64,000 nt of DNA from Ardenticatenaceae bacterium (GTDB taxonomy: Bacteria; Chloroflexota; Anaerolineae; Promineifilales; Promineifilaceae), in contig JACKBQ010000001.1 of NCBI GenBank assembly GCA_020634455.1, positions 992,001 to 1,056,000 of the forward strand, given 5' to 3'. The notes under the pieces were generated by a model. That model made no database searches and was not told where the DNA came from. It worked only from the letters and a program-made list of their open reading frames with translations. How positions within the stretch are numbered: position 1 is the first letter of the stretch; every line of letters begins with the position of its first letter. A program made the position numbers and the translations under genes. Below are positions 1 through 9,079 of the stretch, piece after piece.

Positions 1-794
1 CCCTGTTCGCGGGCAAAGGCAATCACGTCCTGATCGGCATTGGCGGCCGAAATCACCTTTTGCTTGGAAACAACCATGTTGATCGCTTTGAGCTGGTCAC
101 GATATTCGGCCGCTTTTTCAAAGTTCAACGCTTCGGACGCTTTTTCCATCTTGACCTGCACATTTTTGACGATGTGCTCCGACTTGCCGCTGAGAAAATC
201 CATCAGTGACTGGATCATGTCGCGGTACTGCTGTTTGTTCACCGCGCCAATGCACGGCCCATTGCACAATTTGATGTCGTAGTAGAGGCAGGCGCGTTCG
301 TCTTTGCCGTTGATCACCCGGTCGCAGGTGAGGTACGGGAAGATTTTGCGCAGCATGTCCAGCGTCTGGTGTACCGCCCAAACGGAGGTGTACGGCCCAA
401 AATAGCGCGAGCCGTCCCGGTCCATGCGCCGGGTGACGGTAACTTTAGGGTAATCTTCCGCCCAATGCACTTTGATGTACGGGTACCGTTTGTCATCCTT
501 GAGGCGAACGTTGTACTTGGGGCGATGCTTTTTGATGAGGGTATTTTCCAGCAGCAGCGCTTCCAACTCGGATTCGGTGGTGATGATTTCCAGATCGGTG
601 ATTTCGTGACGCAGGCGCTGAGTTTTGACGGAATCCACGTTTTTGTGGAAGTAGGAGCGTACGCGATTACGCAGGTTAATCGCTTTACCCACGTAAATAA
701 TCGTGCCGTGTTTATCTTTATGCAAATAAACGCCAGGCTTGGTGGGTAGCTTTTTGAGTAACTTTTGGATGTTTTCAGGTGGTGTGTACGCCAT
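1..794 (-). CDS. uvrC: UvrABC excinuclease subunit C (N-terminal part, runs off the window)
   Basis: UvrC makes the dual incisions of nucleotide excision repair with UvrA and UvrB. The 264 visible codons hold the GIY-YIG nuclease domain: GVY at residues 21-23, YVG at 34-36, conserved arginines just after, and the catalytic glutamate region ESELEALLLEN near residue 78. A UVR motif follows around residues 205-245 (helical, containing NFEKAAEYRDQLKAI), which contacts UvrB. The start ATG at 794 gives MAYTPPENIQ, a typical UvrC beginning directly before the KPGVY motif. The gene is open at the window edge, so the EndoV-like nuclease and HhH domains are not seen. No obvious ribosome-binding site is visible. 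About 177 bp separate it from the ABC permease on the same strand. Confidence 0.96.
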   Translation of the reverse strand, partial: MAYTPPENIQKLLKKLPTKPGVYLHKDKHGTIIYVGKAINLRNRVRSYFHKNVDSVKTQRLRHEITDLEIITTESELEALLLENTLIKKHRPKYNVRLKDDKRYPYIKVHWAEDYPKVTVTRRMDRDGSRYFGPYTSVWAVHQTLDMLRKIFPYLTCDRVINGKDERACLYYDIKLCNGPCIGAVNKQQYRDMIQSLMDFLSGKSEHIVKNVQVKMEKASEALNFEKAAEYRDQLKAINMVVSKQKVISAANADQDVIAFAREQ

Positions 795-971
795 GCGCCA
801 ATTATAGCTCATTTGAGCGAATCAACCGCAATTTTTTACGACCGAAATCACAGACCAGAGTGACCGAATGCGTCCAATGCCTAAATTTGAGAAGTCCGCA
901 CCCTCAGGTACATCTTGACTGCACCCGCTCGCATTTGAGAATGCTCACGCCTCCTCTTTAGGAAGTCAGGG

Positions 972-1913
972 TTACCGATTGGATCGAGGGTCAAAGGCAT
1001 CACGAAGACCATCACCAACGAAGTTGACTGAAATGACGGTGAGGAAAATCATGAGGCCGGGGAAGATGGCAACCCAGGGATAGCGGGTCATGTAAGTTTG
1101 GGCATCGTTGAGCATGTTGCCCCAGGTGGCCGTGGGCGGCTGAATGCCAAATCCCAGGTACGAAAGCCCGGATTCGGTCAGGATGGCAAAGGCGGTGAGC
1201 AAAGCGCCCTGCACCACAATCGGCCCCATCGCGTTGGGCAGGATGTGGCGCACAACGATGTGCCAGTTAGACATGCCCAGCGCCCGTGACGCTTCCACAT
1301 ACTCCATCTCACGCAATGACAGGAAGGTGGCGCGTACCAATCGTGCCGTCACCATCCAGGACAGCACCGCAATCACAATCACGATGGTTAACAGCCCACC
1401 CTGGTATTCGGCCAGGGGCGTGTCTCGGATCATGGCTCCAAGCAATATGAGGACAAAGAGCGAGGGGAAGGAAAGGAACAAATCGGTCAGGCGCATGAGC
1501 GCGTTATCTATGATGCCGCCGTAGAAACCGGCCAATGCGCCCACGACGGTGCCAGCAAAAAGGGCCAACCCGGTGGCAAAAACGCCGACCGCCAATGAAA
1601 TACGGCCGCCATACAAAATTCGGGCCAACAGGTCGCGGCCTAAATCATCGGTGCCCATCGGATGCTCCCAGGAAGGGGGTTCAAGCTTGCTGCGCAGGCT
1701 GATTGCTTCTGGATCGTGCTTGTAAAGCGGAGCAGCAACGGCGCTAAGGGTGATCAGCGCCAGGACAATCAGGCCGGTAACGGCTAGGCGATGGCGCAAA
1801 AAGCGGCGGAGCAATATTTGGCGCATGCTTTCTGGCTTGGCCAGGGAGATATCTTTGACGTCGGGGTCAAGCAAGGCCGGGTCAATAGTGGAGTCTGTGG
1901 TTATCTCACTCAT
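972..1913 (-). CDS. Peptide/nickel-type ABC transporter permease (DppC/OppC family)
   Basis: This is the second transmembrane subunit of a family 5 (oligopeptide/dipeptide/nickel) ABC importer. The 313-residue protein has a cytoplasmic N-terminus, a first membrane helix near residues 40-62, the family signature HPMGTDDLGRDLLARILYG around residues 84-102, and about five further helices. An EAA loop (EASRALGMSNWHIVVRHILP) contacts the ATPase. Its start overlaps the end of the DppB-like gene by 8 bp, indicating translational coupling. Length and domain order are normal for DppC. No ATPase gene follows before uvrC, so the energising subunits must be encoded elsewhere. The substrate cannot be told from sequence. 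Confidence 0.93.
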   Translation of the reverse strand: MSEITTDSTIDPALLDPDVKDISLAKPESMRQILLRRFLRHRLAVTGLIVLALITLSAVAAPLYKHDPEAISLRSKLEPPSWEHPMGTDDLGRDLLARILYGGRISLAVGVFATGLALFAGTVVGALAGFYGGIIDNALMRLTDLFLSFPSLFVLILLGAMIRDTPLAEYQGGLLTIVIVIAVLSWMVTARLVRATFLSLREMEYVEASRALGMSNWHIVVRHILPNAMGPIVVQGALLTAFAILTESGLSYLGFGIQPPTATWGNMLNDAQTYMTRYPWVAIFPGLMIFLTVISVNFVGDGLRDAFDPRSNR

Positions 1914-2880
1914 ACCGAATTCTGGGGTCCAGGTAGCCGTAAACCATGTCGGCGATCAGGTTACAGAGGATGATTAATACGGCCGTCATCATAATCACCG
2001 CCATTAGCACCGGATAATCGCGTCGCAGGGCAGATTGATAAAACAGGCGGCCCATGCCGGGCCAGGAAAAGATCGTCTCGGTGAAGACTGCGCCAGCAAA
2101 CAAGGCGGGCAAATCCAGCGCCACCAGGGTCACCAGCGGGATGAGGGCATTGATGAGGGCGTGCCGTCCTATAACCAGATATTCCACCAGCCCTTTGGCG
2201 CGGGCAGTGCGCACGTAATCTTGATGGATAATTTCTAACATGCTGCCGCGCAAAAAGCGGGTGTACCAGGACATCCAGGCCAGCGACAGCATCGTCACGG
2301 GCAGCACCAGATGCCAGACGCCATCCCAAAAATCGCCGTCCATGTCGAGCGAGTTGATGCCGCCAGCGGGGAAAAGTGGGCCGCCTGTGGTCGGGTTTTC
2401 CAGGGTGCTGTAAAAGACGAGGATGAGGATGAGGCCAAACCAGAAGATGGGGACGGATTGCCCGGCAAAGGCTACGGCCGTTACCAGATGATCAAACCAG
2501 GAATATTGCTTCACGGCCGAAATGACGCCCACGGGAATAGCCACGAGCAACGTCACGGCAAAGGCCACGCTCATCAATTTCAGGGTGTTGGGCAGCCGCT
2601 CGGTAATCATCTCAATGACCGGGCGATGGGCGGTGTAAGATTCGCCAAAATCCCCTTTTAAGGTGGCGGACAGCCAACGGCCGTATTGCACCGGGATTGG
2701 ATCGTCCAGACCCATCTCGGCCCGAATCCGGTTCAAATCTTCCTGGCTAATCGTCGGATCGTTTTCAAAACGGGCCAGCGGCCCCCCTGGGGTGAGGCGC
2801 AGCAAGCCAAAAATGATGATGCTGATTAAAAGCAGCAGCGGCACTGCCTGAATAAGCCTTCTGATAATGTAGTTTGCCAT
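1906..2880 (-). CDS. Peptide/nickel-type ABC transporter permease (DppB/OppB family)
   Basis: This is the first transmembrane subunit of the importer, 324 residues. It begins MANYIIRRLIQAVPLLLLIS with an N-terminal membrane helix. It then shows the DppB hallmark LTPGGPLARF region, six predicted helices, and an EAA loop near residues 220-240 (YVRTARAKGLVEYLVIGRHA). The C-terminal TETIFSWPGMGRLFYQSALRRDYPV stretch is strongly conserved in the family (shown here only as a region, residues 265-290). It lies 172 bp downstream of the substrate-binding protein and overlaps the DppC-like gene by 8 bp. The gap to the binding-protein gene contains a dispersed repeat that could form hairpins and lower permease expression relative to the binding protein; that effect is inference. 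Confidence 0.93.
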   Translation of the reverse strand: MANYIIRRLIQAVPLLLLISIIIFGLLRLTPGGPLARFENDPTISQEDLNRIRAEMGLDDPIPVQYGRWLSATLKGDFGESYTAHRPVIEMITERLPNTLKLMSVAFAVTLLVAIPVGVISAVKQYSWFDHLVTAVAFAGQSVPIFWFGLILILVFYSTLENPTTGGPLFPAGGINSLDMDGDFWDGVWHLVLPVTMLSLAWMSWYTRFLRGSMLEIIHQDYVRTARAKGLVEYLVIGRHALINALIPLVTLVALDLPALFAGAVFTETIFSWPGMGRLFYQSALRRDYPVLMAVIMMTAVLIILCNLIADMVYGYLDPRIRYE

Positions 2881-2965
2881 TTGCGTTGGATGAGATGGTT
2901 AGTACTGAGCGGATGGCGATTGGTTCACGCCAGCGCCAACCGCTCAGTGACCTAATTCTAAAACA

Positions 2966-3045
2966 AGAATTTATCCACAGATTCACGCAGATGACGCAGA
3001 TTTTTAAACTTCAATCTGTGTCAATCTGCGAAATCTGCAGATTAT
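2966..3045. repeat. CAGATT-rich dispersed repeat between binding-protein and permease genes
   Basis: AATTTATCCACAGATTCACG then CAGATGACGCAGATTTT, followed after 10 bp by AATCTGTGTCAATCTGCG and AATCTGCAGATT. The halves are inverted relatives, so the operon mRNA can fold here between the first and second genes. Confidence 0.6.
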
Positions 3046-3052
3046 TTTTCGC

Positions 3053-4858
3053 TTACTGGTTTAGCTGCCAATTTTCAGCGTCCCAGGTGAGCGGTGCCCA
3101 GGTGCTAACCTGCACACCGGACAGAGCGCTGCTGAAGGCATGGCCTTCCTTGAATTGGTACAGGAAGATTTGCGAATTACTTTCCTTAATTAACTCGCCC
3201 AGCTGGCAGTACAGCGCTTTGCGTTCGGCCAGATCGGGGGTGCGACCGGCTTCAGCAATCAGGGCATCAGCTTCTTCGCTGACCCAACGGGTGTAGTTGG
3301 CCCCGGTGCCGCCATTTTCTTCGGTGGGCACATTGGTGCTGAGGAAGTAGTCGGAAATGTGCTGCTGCGGGTTGATGCCAGCGCCAGTGTCGTAAACCAA
3401 AACGTCATAATCGCCCGTTTTACGCGGAGCCTGATCGGCCCAACTGCCAAACAAGACGGCCATTTCTTCATTGGAGACGCGGAATTCCATGCCAATGTCG
3501 GCCAGATATTCAGCAATGACCAGCTCGGTGTTTTCCAGCAGCTTAAAGCCGCTGTAGCCGACGGCGCTTAAGGAAAGCAGCGTGCCATCTTCCGCATAAA
3601 GCGTACCGTGTGCTTCGCGAATGCCGTCGCCGTCTTCATCAATCCAGCCAGCCTCTTCTAAAAGGGAAGCGGCCGTTTCCGGGTCGTACGCATCGCCAGG
3701 GATGTCACAGTTGTACCAGCCCAGCGCAAAGGGTGAAGTCACGCGATCCACCCGGCCTTCCGCCAGATCGTTCACGATCGAATCGTAATCCAACGCCAAA
3801 GCCATTGCCTGCCGCACGGCCGGATCGCCCAAAATGGGGTGCGGCGGGTTTGGACCCGCGTCGCCATCGCCAGGCATACTCAGGTTCAGGAACAGGCGCA
3901 AAATGTAAATGCCAGGCGCTTCTTGCGTCACCACATTGTCGGAGGCTTCCCAAACTTCGCGCAGCGTCGAATCGGGCCAGAGCATAATTTGGGCGTCATT
4001 TTCCAGCATCATTTGGGAGCTAACTTCTTGGGAAGGCACAATTTGGAAAACCAGTTCGCTCAGGTATGGCTTACCTTCTTCACGGTAATTTGGATTGGCC
4101 GCCATGCCGATGTGGTCGCCAGAAACCCATTCGGTAACCATGAACGGGCCGGTACCCAACGGCATCCGGTTGTATGCCCAATTGAGCATGTCGGCCGGAT
4201 CGCCCGCGCTGGCAGGCAAGATGCCCCACTGGAACTGATCCAGGAAGCTGGAGTTAAATTCGGCATATTCCACCACGACGGTATGATCGTCCGGCGCTTC
4301 AATATTGACGATGCCTTCAAAGGCAGAGGTGCGCACGGAGCCGCTGTCTGGATTGGAAGCAACTTCGTAGGTGAAGATGACGTCGGCCGAGGTAAAGGGG
4401 GTGCCGTCTGACCAGGTGACGCCTTGTTTGAGTGCCCAGGTAACGGTTTTACCATCATTGGTGACATCGCCGTTGGCCTCGGTGGGTACACGTTCGGCCA
4501 GGACGGGCTGGTATTCACCGTTGGTGTCTGGCTGTACCAGGGCTTCGATGACCGCATCGGTCACCTGGGTGGTAATGAAGGCGGTGGTGGCATATGGGTT
4601 CATGACTTCGAGGTCTTCGGTCATGAGCACGACCACGCGCCCGCCCATGGCTTCCGGCATTGCTTCGTCAGCCATTTCCTCGTCAGCCATATCCTCAGAT
4701 TCGGCCGTTTCTGTGTCAGTGGCTTCCGTTTCGGTGGTTGTGGCTGAATCGGTTTCTGTCGTGCCAGAGTCGGTTGTGCCGCTACCGCAAGCAACCATGA
4801 ACAAGGCAAGCAATAACAGGCTGATTATGAGCTTAAAAATAGTTGTCGGCTTTTTCAT
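3053..4858 (-). CDS. ABC transporter substrate-binding lipoprotein, family 5 (SBP_bac_5)
   Basis: This extracytoplasmic receptor feeds the two permeases downstream. The 601-residue precursor has a lipoprotein signal with lipobox (FMVAC, lipidated Cys24). An acidic Thr/Ser/Glu-rich linker of about 50 residues follows, a low-complexity tether common in monoderm-like lineages. The rest is a family 5 periplasmic-binding fold, with conserved stretches such as TWALKQGVTWSDGTPFTSAD near residue 135 and WAYNRMPLGTGPFMVTEW near residue 225. The start is well supported by an AAGGAGAGAG ribosome-binding site just upstream. It heads the importer operon. Exact copies of the genome's ACGGCCGT palindrome are absent from this 1.8 kb gene, although several one-base variants occur. 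The ligand is unknown; peptides are most likely. Confidence 0.93.
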   Translation of the reverse strand: MKKPTTIFKLIISLLLLALFMVACGSGTTDSGTTETDSATTTETEATDTETAESEDMADEEMADEAMPEAMGGRVVVLMTEDLEVMNPYATTAFITTQVTDAVIEALVQPDTNGEYQPVLAERVPTEANGDVTNDGKTVTWALKQGVTWSDGTPFTSADVIFTYEVASNPDSGSVRTSAFEGIVNIEAPDDHTVVVEYAEFNSSFLDQFQWGILPASAGDPADMLNWAYNRMPLGTGPFMVTEWVSGDHIGMAANPNYREEGKPYLSELVFQIVPSQEVSSQMMLENDAQIMLWPDSTLREVWEASDNVVTQEAPGIYILRLFLNLSMPGDGDAGPNPPHPILGDPAVRQAMALALDYDSIVNDLAEGRVDRVTSPFALGWYNCDIPGDAYDPETAASLLEEAGWIDEDGDGIREAHGTLYAEDGTLLSLSAVGYSGFKLLENTELVIAEYLADIGMEFRVSNEEMAVLFGSWADQAPRKTGDYDVLVYDTGAGINPQQHISDYFLSTNVPTEENGGTGANYTRWVSEEADALIAEAGRTPDLAERKALYCQLGELIKESNSQIFLYQFKEGHAFSSALSGVQVSTWAPLTWDAENWQLNQ

Positions 4859-5220
4859 CTTCTCTCTCCTTGGTGCTAAAACAAATCAAAATAAAACAGT
4901 AAGAATATCGAGCCTACGTTTCACCTCCTTTGAACTAGATGGAATTTTTTGTCAAAAAATTTGGTGGTCTTTCTTGCGGAAAAAGATTTTGAGATAATAC
5001 AGAATAATTCGCTCTTTAGCTTATCTGGGTAATGGCATTTAGGCAAGTGTTTCGTGCTGCAAACAAGCTAATTTTATCGTTTCGGTTAACAATTTTTACG
5101 GCTAACTTCCACAGAACAACCATCAAAACGAACCGGTTTTGAGCACCCCAGAAACAAGAAAAATAATGCGTAATGGCAAAGTTCATGGCAAAATAGCGGG
5201 GCAACAGGAAAGGAGGATTT
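4859..5220. other. 362-bp divergent intergenic region between importer operon and M20 peptidase
   Basis: No gene is supported here. The left edge carries the ribosome-binding site of the binding protein (minus strand). The right edge carries AGGAAAGGAGG (about 5206-5216), placed 5-8 bases before the peptidase ATG. The middle is AT-rich compared with the flanks and must hold divergent promoters. I could not pick out a convincing -35/-10 pair. A 62-codon minus-strand frame exists but has no ribosome-binding site and no recognisable content. Confidence 0.6.
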
Positions 5221-6537
5221 ATGCCTGATCCGACGATTTATAAACGGCCGTTCCAACTCTTACAGCACCTCATCCGCTTCAACACCACCAACCCGCCGGG
5301 CAACGAACGCGCCTGCGTGCAGTACCTTAACGATTTGCTGCAAGCCGCTGGCGTGGAGACCACCATTCTGGCCAAAGATGAGAATCGTCCCAACCTTATT
5401 GCCCGACTGCCCGGCAGCGGCACCGCCCCGCCCCTGCTGATGCAGGGTCACGTAGATGTGGTCACCACCGCCAACCAGCAGTGGCAGCACGATCCGTTTG
5501 CGGGTGAGCTGATTGACGGCATGGTTTGGGGGCGCGGGGCGCTGGACATGAAGGGTGGCGTGGCCATGATGGTCGCCGCCTTCCTCAAAATGCAGGTGGA
5601 AGGCATCACCCCGCCGGGCGACCTTATCCTCACCATCCTCAGCGATGAAGAAGTAGGCGGCGATTTTGGCGCAAAATTTCTGGTAGAGGAGCATCCTGAG
5701 CAGTTTGCCAACGTGCAGTTTGCCATCGGCGAATTTGGCGGCTTCACCATGCAAATCGCCGGGCAGACTTTTTACCCGATCATGGTGGCAGAGAAGCAAA
5801 TTTGTTCGCTTAAGCTCACCATGCGTGGGCCGGGCGGGCACGGCTCCAGCCCCATCCAGGGCGGCGCAATGGGTAAACTGGGGCGCATCCTCACCAAGCT
5901 GGACCAAAATCGCCTGCCGGTACACATCACCCCAGAGGTGCGGGCGATGTACGAGGCGATTGCGGCGAACGTGGCCTTCCCCACCAGCCTCATTTTGCGC
6001 TTGCTGCTCAACCCCAGCCTCACCAACCAGATGCTGGGCGTGCTGGGGAATATGCGACCGCAATTCGACGCGCTGCTGCGCCACACGGTTAGCCCGACGA
6101 TTGTGCAGGGCGGCCACAAAATTAACGTGATTCCCAGCGAAGTGAGTTTGCAGCTAGACGGCCGTCTTCTCCCCGGCTACCAACCCCAAGATTTGATTGC
6201 TGAACTGAGCGCGCTGCTGGGCGATGATGTGGAAATTGAGCTGCTGGCCCACGATCCGGGACCACCGGCAGCCAACATGGCCCTGTTCGACACGCTGGCG
6301 GTCATTTTGCGCCGCGCCGACCCCAACGGCGTGCCCATTCCGCTGGTGCTGCCTGCCGTAACGGACGCGCGCCACTTTGCCCGGCTGGGCATCCAGACAT
6401 ACGGCTTTTTGCCCATGCAACTGCCGCCGGAGTTCAACTTCAGCGCCACCATCCACGCCGCCGACGAGCGCATTCCCGCTGCCGCCCTGGAGTTCGGCAC
6501 CGCCGCCATCTTTGAGCTGCTCACCCGCTTTGGCTGA
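5221..6537 (+). CDS. M20 family metallopeptidase (ArgE/DapE/CPG2-like)
   Basis: This is a cytoplasmic di-zinc amidohydrolase or peptidase, 438 residues. The catalytic domain shows GHVDVV with metal ligand H77 and D79, then GRGALDMKGG with bridging D109. The SDEEVGG stretch contains the catalytic glutamate pair E143/E144, and E171 lies in IGEFGG. A dimerisation domain starts near residue 195 with the conserved GPGGHGSSP (H207). The last metal histidine lies in the ATIHAADERIP region near the C-terminus. All key residues are present, so it should be active. An excellent AGGAAAGGAGG ribosome-binding site fixes the start. Substrate choice among deacetylase, desuccinylase and dipeptidase cannot be made. 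The gene stands alone between the importer operon and a lipoprotein gene. Confidence 0.93.
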   Translation: MPDPTIYKRPFQLLQHLIRFNTTNPPGNERACVQYLNDLLQAAGVETTILAKDENRPNLIARLPGSGTAPPLLMQGHVDVVTTANQQWQHDPFAGELIDGMVWGRGALDMKGGVAMMVAAFLKMQVEGITPPGDLILTILSDEEVGGDFGAKFLVEEHPEQFANVQFAIGEFGGFTMQIAGQTFYPIMVAEKQICSLKLTMRGPGGHGSSPIQGGAMGKLGRILTKLDQNRLPVHITPEVRAMYEAIAANVAFPTSLILRLLLNPSLTNQMLGVLGNMRPQFDALLRHTVSPTIVQGGHKINVIPSEVSLQLDGRLLPGYQPQDLIAELSALLGDDVEIELLAHDPGPPAANMALFDTLAVILRRADPNGVPIPLVLPAVTDARHFARLGIQTYGFLPMQLPPEFNFSATIHAADERIPAAALEFGTAAIFELLTRFG

Positions 6538-6538
6538 C

Positions 6539-6583
6539 CCCCACCCTAACCCTCTCCCTGAGAGGGCTGGGGTGAGGGTCTTT
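6539..6583. repeat. Short intergenic inverted repeat (CCCTCTCCC type)
   Basis: Immediately after the peptidase stop codon the DNA reads ACCCTAACCCTCTCCCTGAG followed by its near-complement AGGGCTGGGGTGAGGGT, so the transcript can fold. The same C-rich/G-rich family recurs, longer, at 29515-29600. Such repeats are dispersed in many bacterial genomes. It may also help terminate transcription of the peptidase. Confidence 0.6.
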
Positions 6584-6722
6584 ACCCAAACCACAAGAGC
6601 GTGGAAACAAGAAAGTGCGGAGGGGAATCGGTGGGAGAAAAACGGCCGTTTGCCTACACACAAAAACAGACAACAGTGGATAATTCCCTCATCAAACTGT
6701 CAGTTTCCGTGGAGGTTTTGTG

Positions 6723-8954
6723 ATGTGGAAATCAACTGGTTATCTCGCTTTTCTCCTGTTTACTGCACTCATTTTGCTGGGCTGCAATGAAGAACAATCC
6801 GCTGTGCCATCCCCCACCGTTTCGCCAACTGCAACAACAGCAAGCGTGGCTGAGCGGCCAACAGCTACCCAAACCTTGACGCCGACGGCGCTGCCCACGG
6901 CCACAATCACCCCTTCAGCCACCGCCACACCAACGACAGTGCCCACAGAAACCCCATCGCCAACACCTACCGTTTTTAAGTATGTGATGGAGGGTACGGC
7001 CGTTCCGCCCGCCAGTGCCCCCATTTCCGCAGAAAACGTAGCAAACCTCACCCAGTTTGCCCGCTGGGGTCGCGGGGTGATGCATGATGTGGTGGTTTCT
7101 GGGAACGGCCGTTGGCTGGCCGTCAGCACCGCCACAGGCATCTACCTCCATAACGCCGAAAATTTGGCAGATAATCCGCGCTGGATTCCTACGGAAGCGC
7201 CCGTGGACCAGATTGCCTTTTCACCCGACAGCAGCTTGATTGCGGGCATTTTGCCCAGAATTGGCGCCTCGCTGTGGCGCGTTGAGGATGGCGAACGCTT
7301 ACAAACTATCCCCACCAACGCAATTTCTCTTGTTTTCTCTCCCGACAGTCAATTTCTGGCGCTCACCACACCGTCTTATCAATTAGAAGTGCAGCTCTGG
7401 TACGTGGCCAGCGGCGAGTTAGTTCGGGAATATCAATCCAGTTTTGCCCTTGCTTTCTCACCTAACGAATCCAACTACACACTTGCAGAACAGCAAGATG
7501 ATTTAGCATACATCAATACCTATCAACTACCAGACCACACTTTGTTAACCAGCGCTCAGGTCGATTTTACAGGTTTTGACGACGGTTTTACCAGCATGAG
7601 TATTTCACCGGATGGACAGATGGTGCTCCTGGGCAAAGGCAGCCTCATTGGTCGCAATGACGCAGGTTCGATAGAAGTCAGGAAAATTGAAACGGGCGAG
7701 CTTATCTATAAAATCGATCCGATTTTGGCAAAGAGCCCTGGCCCTTATTTTTGCGATTCAGGTTTTGTGGGCTTTGAGCCACCTTACGCCCCTGTGTCCA
7801 TTGCAATCACTGTGTCCCCTAATGGTGATCAGTTCGCCGTAACTTACGAAGAAGAAAACGTTGTCCGCAAAACGGTTGCTGTGTATCGGTTGGCGGATGG
7901 GCAGCTGCTGCACAGATTTGAGGATGGGGTCAACAGTGCGGCTTATTCTGTAGACGGCCGTTTCCTCATCACCGGTTCAGAAGATGGCAATCTCACCGTC
8001 TGGCAAACCGATCCTTTTACGCCCGCTCAGGCCATTCCCGCCTACGACCCGCCTATTTTTGGCCTAACTATTTCACCCGATGGGCAACACATTGCCACCG
8101 AAAGCAACTACGGCGTGCAGCTATTTAAGGCAGACGATGGCAACTTGCTGCAAGAATTTGCGTCAGGCAGAAAGGCATCATTTTCGTCCACAGGCGAACT
8201 GCTGGCGGTCGGGTTTGCCGACGGCCACATTGAAGTACACAACCTCAATGAACAAACGGTGGTTTACCAAATTGACGGCGGGAATTCACCCGTCAAGCAG
8301 CTGACCTTCTCTCCCAACGATCAATTTTTGGCGGCGGGAGCGCAAGATTGTACCAAAGCTGTTTACCACGCTGCCGACGGCGCTTACCTGCATGCGCTGG
8401 AAGATTTGGTAGAGGATGTTTACCCGGCTGGCGAAACGAGGTTGCAAATTACCAGCCTCGTGTTTTCGCCAGACAGCAGCAAACTCGTGGCCGATTTTTC
8501 GGACTCACCGAAATTTGGCGTTTGGGAGGTGGGGAACGGCCGTTTAATCAACACATTCCCAGAAAGTGACATCGCAGGCGTCTTCAACCTTGTGCCCGTG
8601 CCCAACAGCAACCAGTTCGCCGGGCTGGGCGGCACCTACTCAACCACCGATTTTTCGTTTTGGGATTGGTCCAGTTTAGAGATGAACAGCGAGTTGAGTA
8701 GACCCGACGGCAACAGCGACTACGTGGACGTGGCTTTTACGCCAGATGGTACCCTCTTGGCCGCCCCAACCGACCAAGGAACAATTGATTTTTGGCAAAT
8801 TACAAGCCAGGAAATGTTACAATCCATACCAGTAGACACGTTTGTCTATCGGGTTGATTTTTTCTACACACCCTCCATCACCGTTTCACCCGATGGCACA
8901 TCCGTGATTGTAGGAACAACCGATGGCCTCATTTACATTTGGCGGGTGCCGTAA
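6723..8954 (+). CDS. WD40-like beta-propeller lipoprotein
   Basis: This predicted surface lipoprotein has about 743 residues. The signal peptide ends in a lipobox (ILLGC). Roughly 75 residues of Thr/Pro/Ala-rich linker follow (PTVSPTATT and TPTTVPTETPSPTP style). A long array of WD40/YncE-like blades comes next, recognisable by recurring SPDS/SPDGQ and VW/LW motifs about every 40-50 residues (for example AFSPDSSLIAGI, VFSPDSQFLALT, SPDGQHIATE, SPDGTSVIVG). Such propellers usually mediate protein-protein contacts; no catalytic site is visible. GGAGG at 6711-6715 favours the ATG at 6723 over the GTG at 6720. The gene contains several ACGGCCGT palindromes that encode NGR, DGR or TAV in different frames. 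Confidence 0.85.
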   Translation: MWKSTGYLAFLLFTALILLGCNEEQSAVPSPTVSPTATTASVAERPTATQTLTPTALPTATITPSATATPTTVPTETPSPTPTVFKYVMEGTAVPPASAPISAENVANLTQFARWGRGVMHDVVVSGNGRWLAVSTATGIYLHNAENLADNPRWIPTEAPVDQIAFSPDSSLIAGILPRIGASLWRVEDGERLQTIPTNAISLVFSPDSQFLALTTPSYQLEVQLWYVASGELVREYQSSFALAFSPNESNYTLAEQQDDLAYINTYQLPDHTLLTSAQVDFTGFDDGFTSMSISPDGQMVLLGKGSLIGRNDAGSIEVRKIETGELIYKIDPILAKSPGPYFCDSGFVGFEPPYAPVSIAITVSPNGDQFAVTYEEENVVRKTVAVYRLADGQLLHRFEDGVNSAAYSVDGRFLITGSEDGNLTVWQTDPFTPAQAIPAYDPPIFGLTISPDGQHIATESNYGVQLFKADDGNLLQEFASGRKASFSSTGELLAVGFADGHIEVHNLNEQTVVYQIDGGNSPVKQLTFSPNDQFLAAGAQDCTKAVYHAADGAYLHALEDLVEDVYPAGETRLQITSLVFSPDSSKLVADFSDSPKFGVWEVGNGRLINTFPESDIAGVFNLVPVPNSNQFAGLGGTYSTTDFSFWDWSSLEMNSELSRPDGNSDYVDVAFTPDGTLLAAPTDQGTIDFWQITSQEMLQSIPVDTFVYRVDFFYTPSITVSPDGTSVIVGTTDGLIYIWRVP

Positions 8955-8964
8955 GATTTACATG

Positions 8965-9069
8965 TCTCGTTCCACGCTCCGCGTGGAATGCAGATCGGAA
9001 CGCTCCAGCGTTCCAAGAGCGGCGCAGAGCGCCGCGATAGACATTCCCACGCTCCGCGTGGGAACGAGA
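8965..9069. repeat. ~105-bp multi-hairpin palindromic element, copy 1
   Basis: The element is bounded by perfect inverted ends TCTCGTTCC and GGAACGAGA. Four hairpins are visible in order: TTCCACGCTCCGCGTGGAA, GGAACGCTCCAGCGTTCC, GCGGCGCAGAGCGCCGC and TTCCCACGCTCCGCGTGGGAA. It fills nearly the whole gap between the lipoprotein and pcm and stops about 10 bases before the pcm start. A second copy with the same architecture lies at 38965-39064, just upstream of rnhB. It looks like a miniature non-coding mobile or REP-like element; this is inferred from structure and copy number. Confidence 0.85.
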
Positions 9070-9079
9070 GCAGCGTGTG

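Noticed and set aside
2966..3045. Possible CRISPR-like array in the importer operon gap and at 63805-63985
   Set aside because: Repeat words are only 7-12 bp with about 10-bp period and no unique spacers; no cas genes anywhere.
5016..5204. 62-codon minus-strand frame in the gap before the M20 peptidase
   Set aside because: No ribosome-binding site, no family-like sequence, and it overlaps the peptidase promoter region.
5260..6117. 285-codon minus-strand frame opposite the M20 peptidase
   Set aside because: It is the antisense shadow of a gene with complete catalytic motifs; His/Gln-rich composition with no domain.
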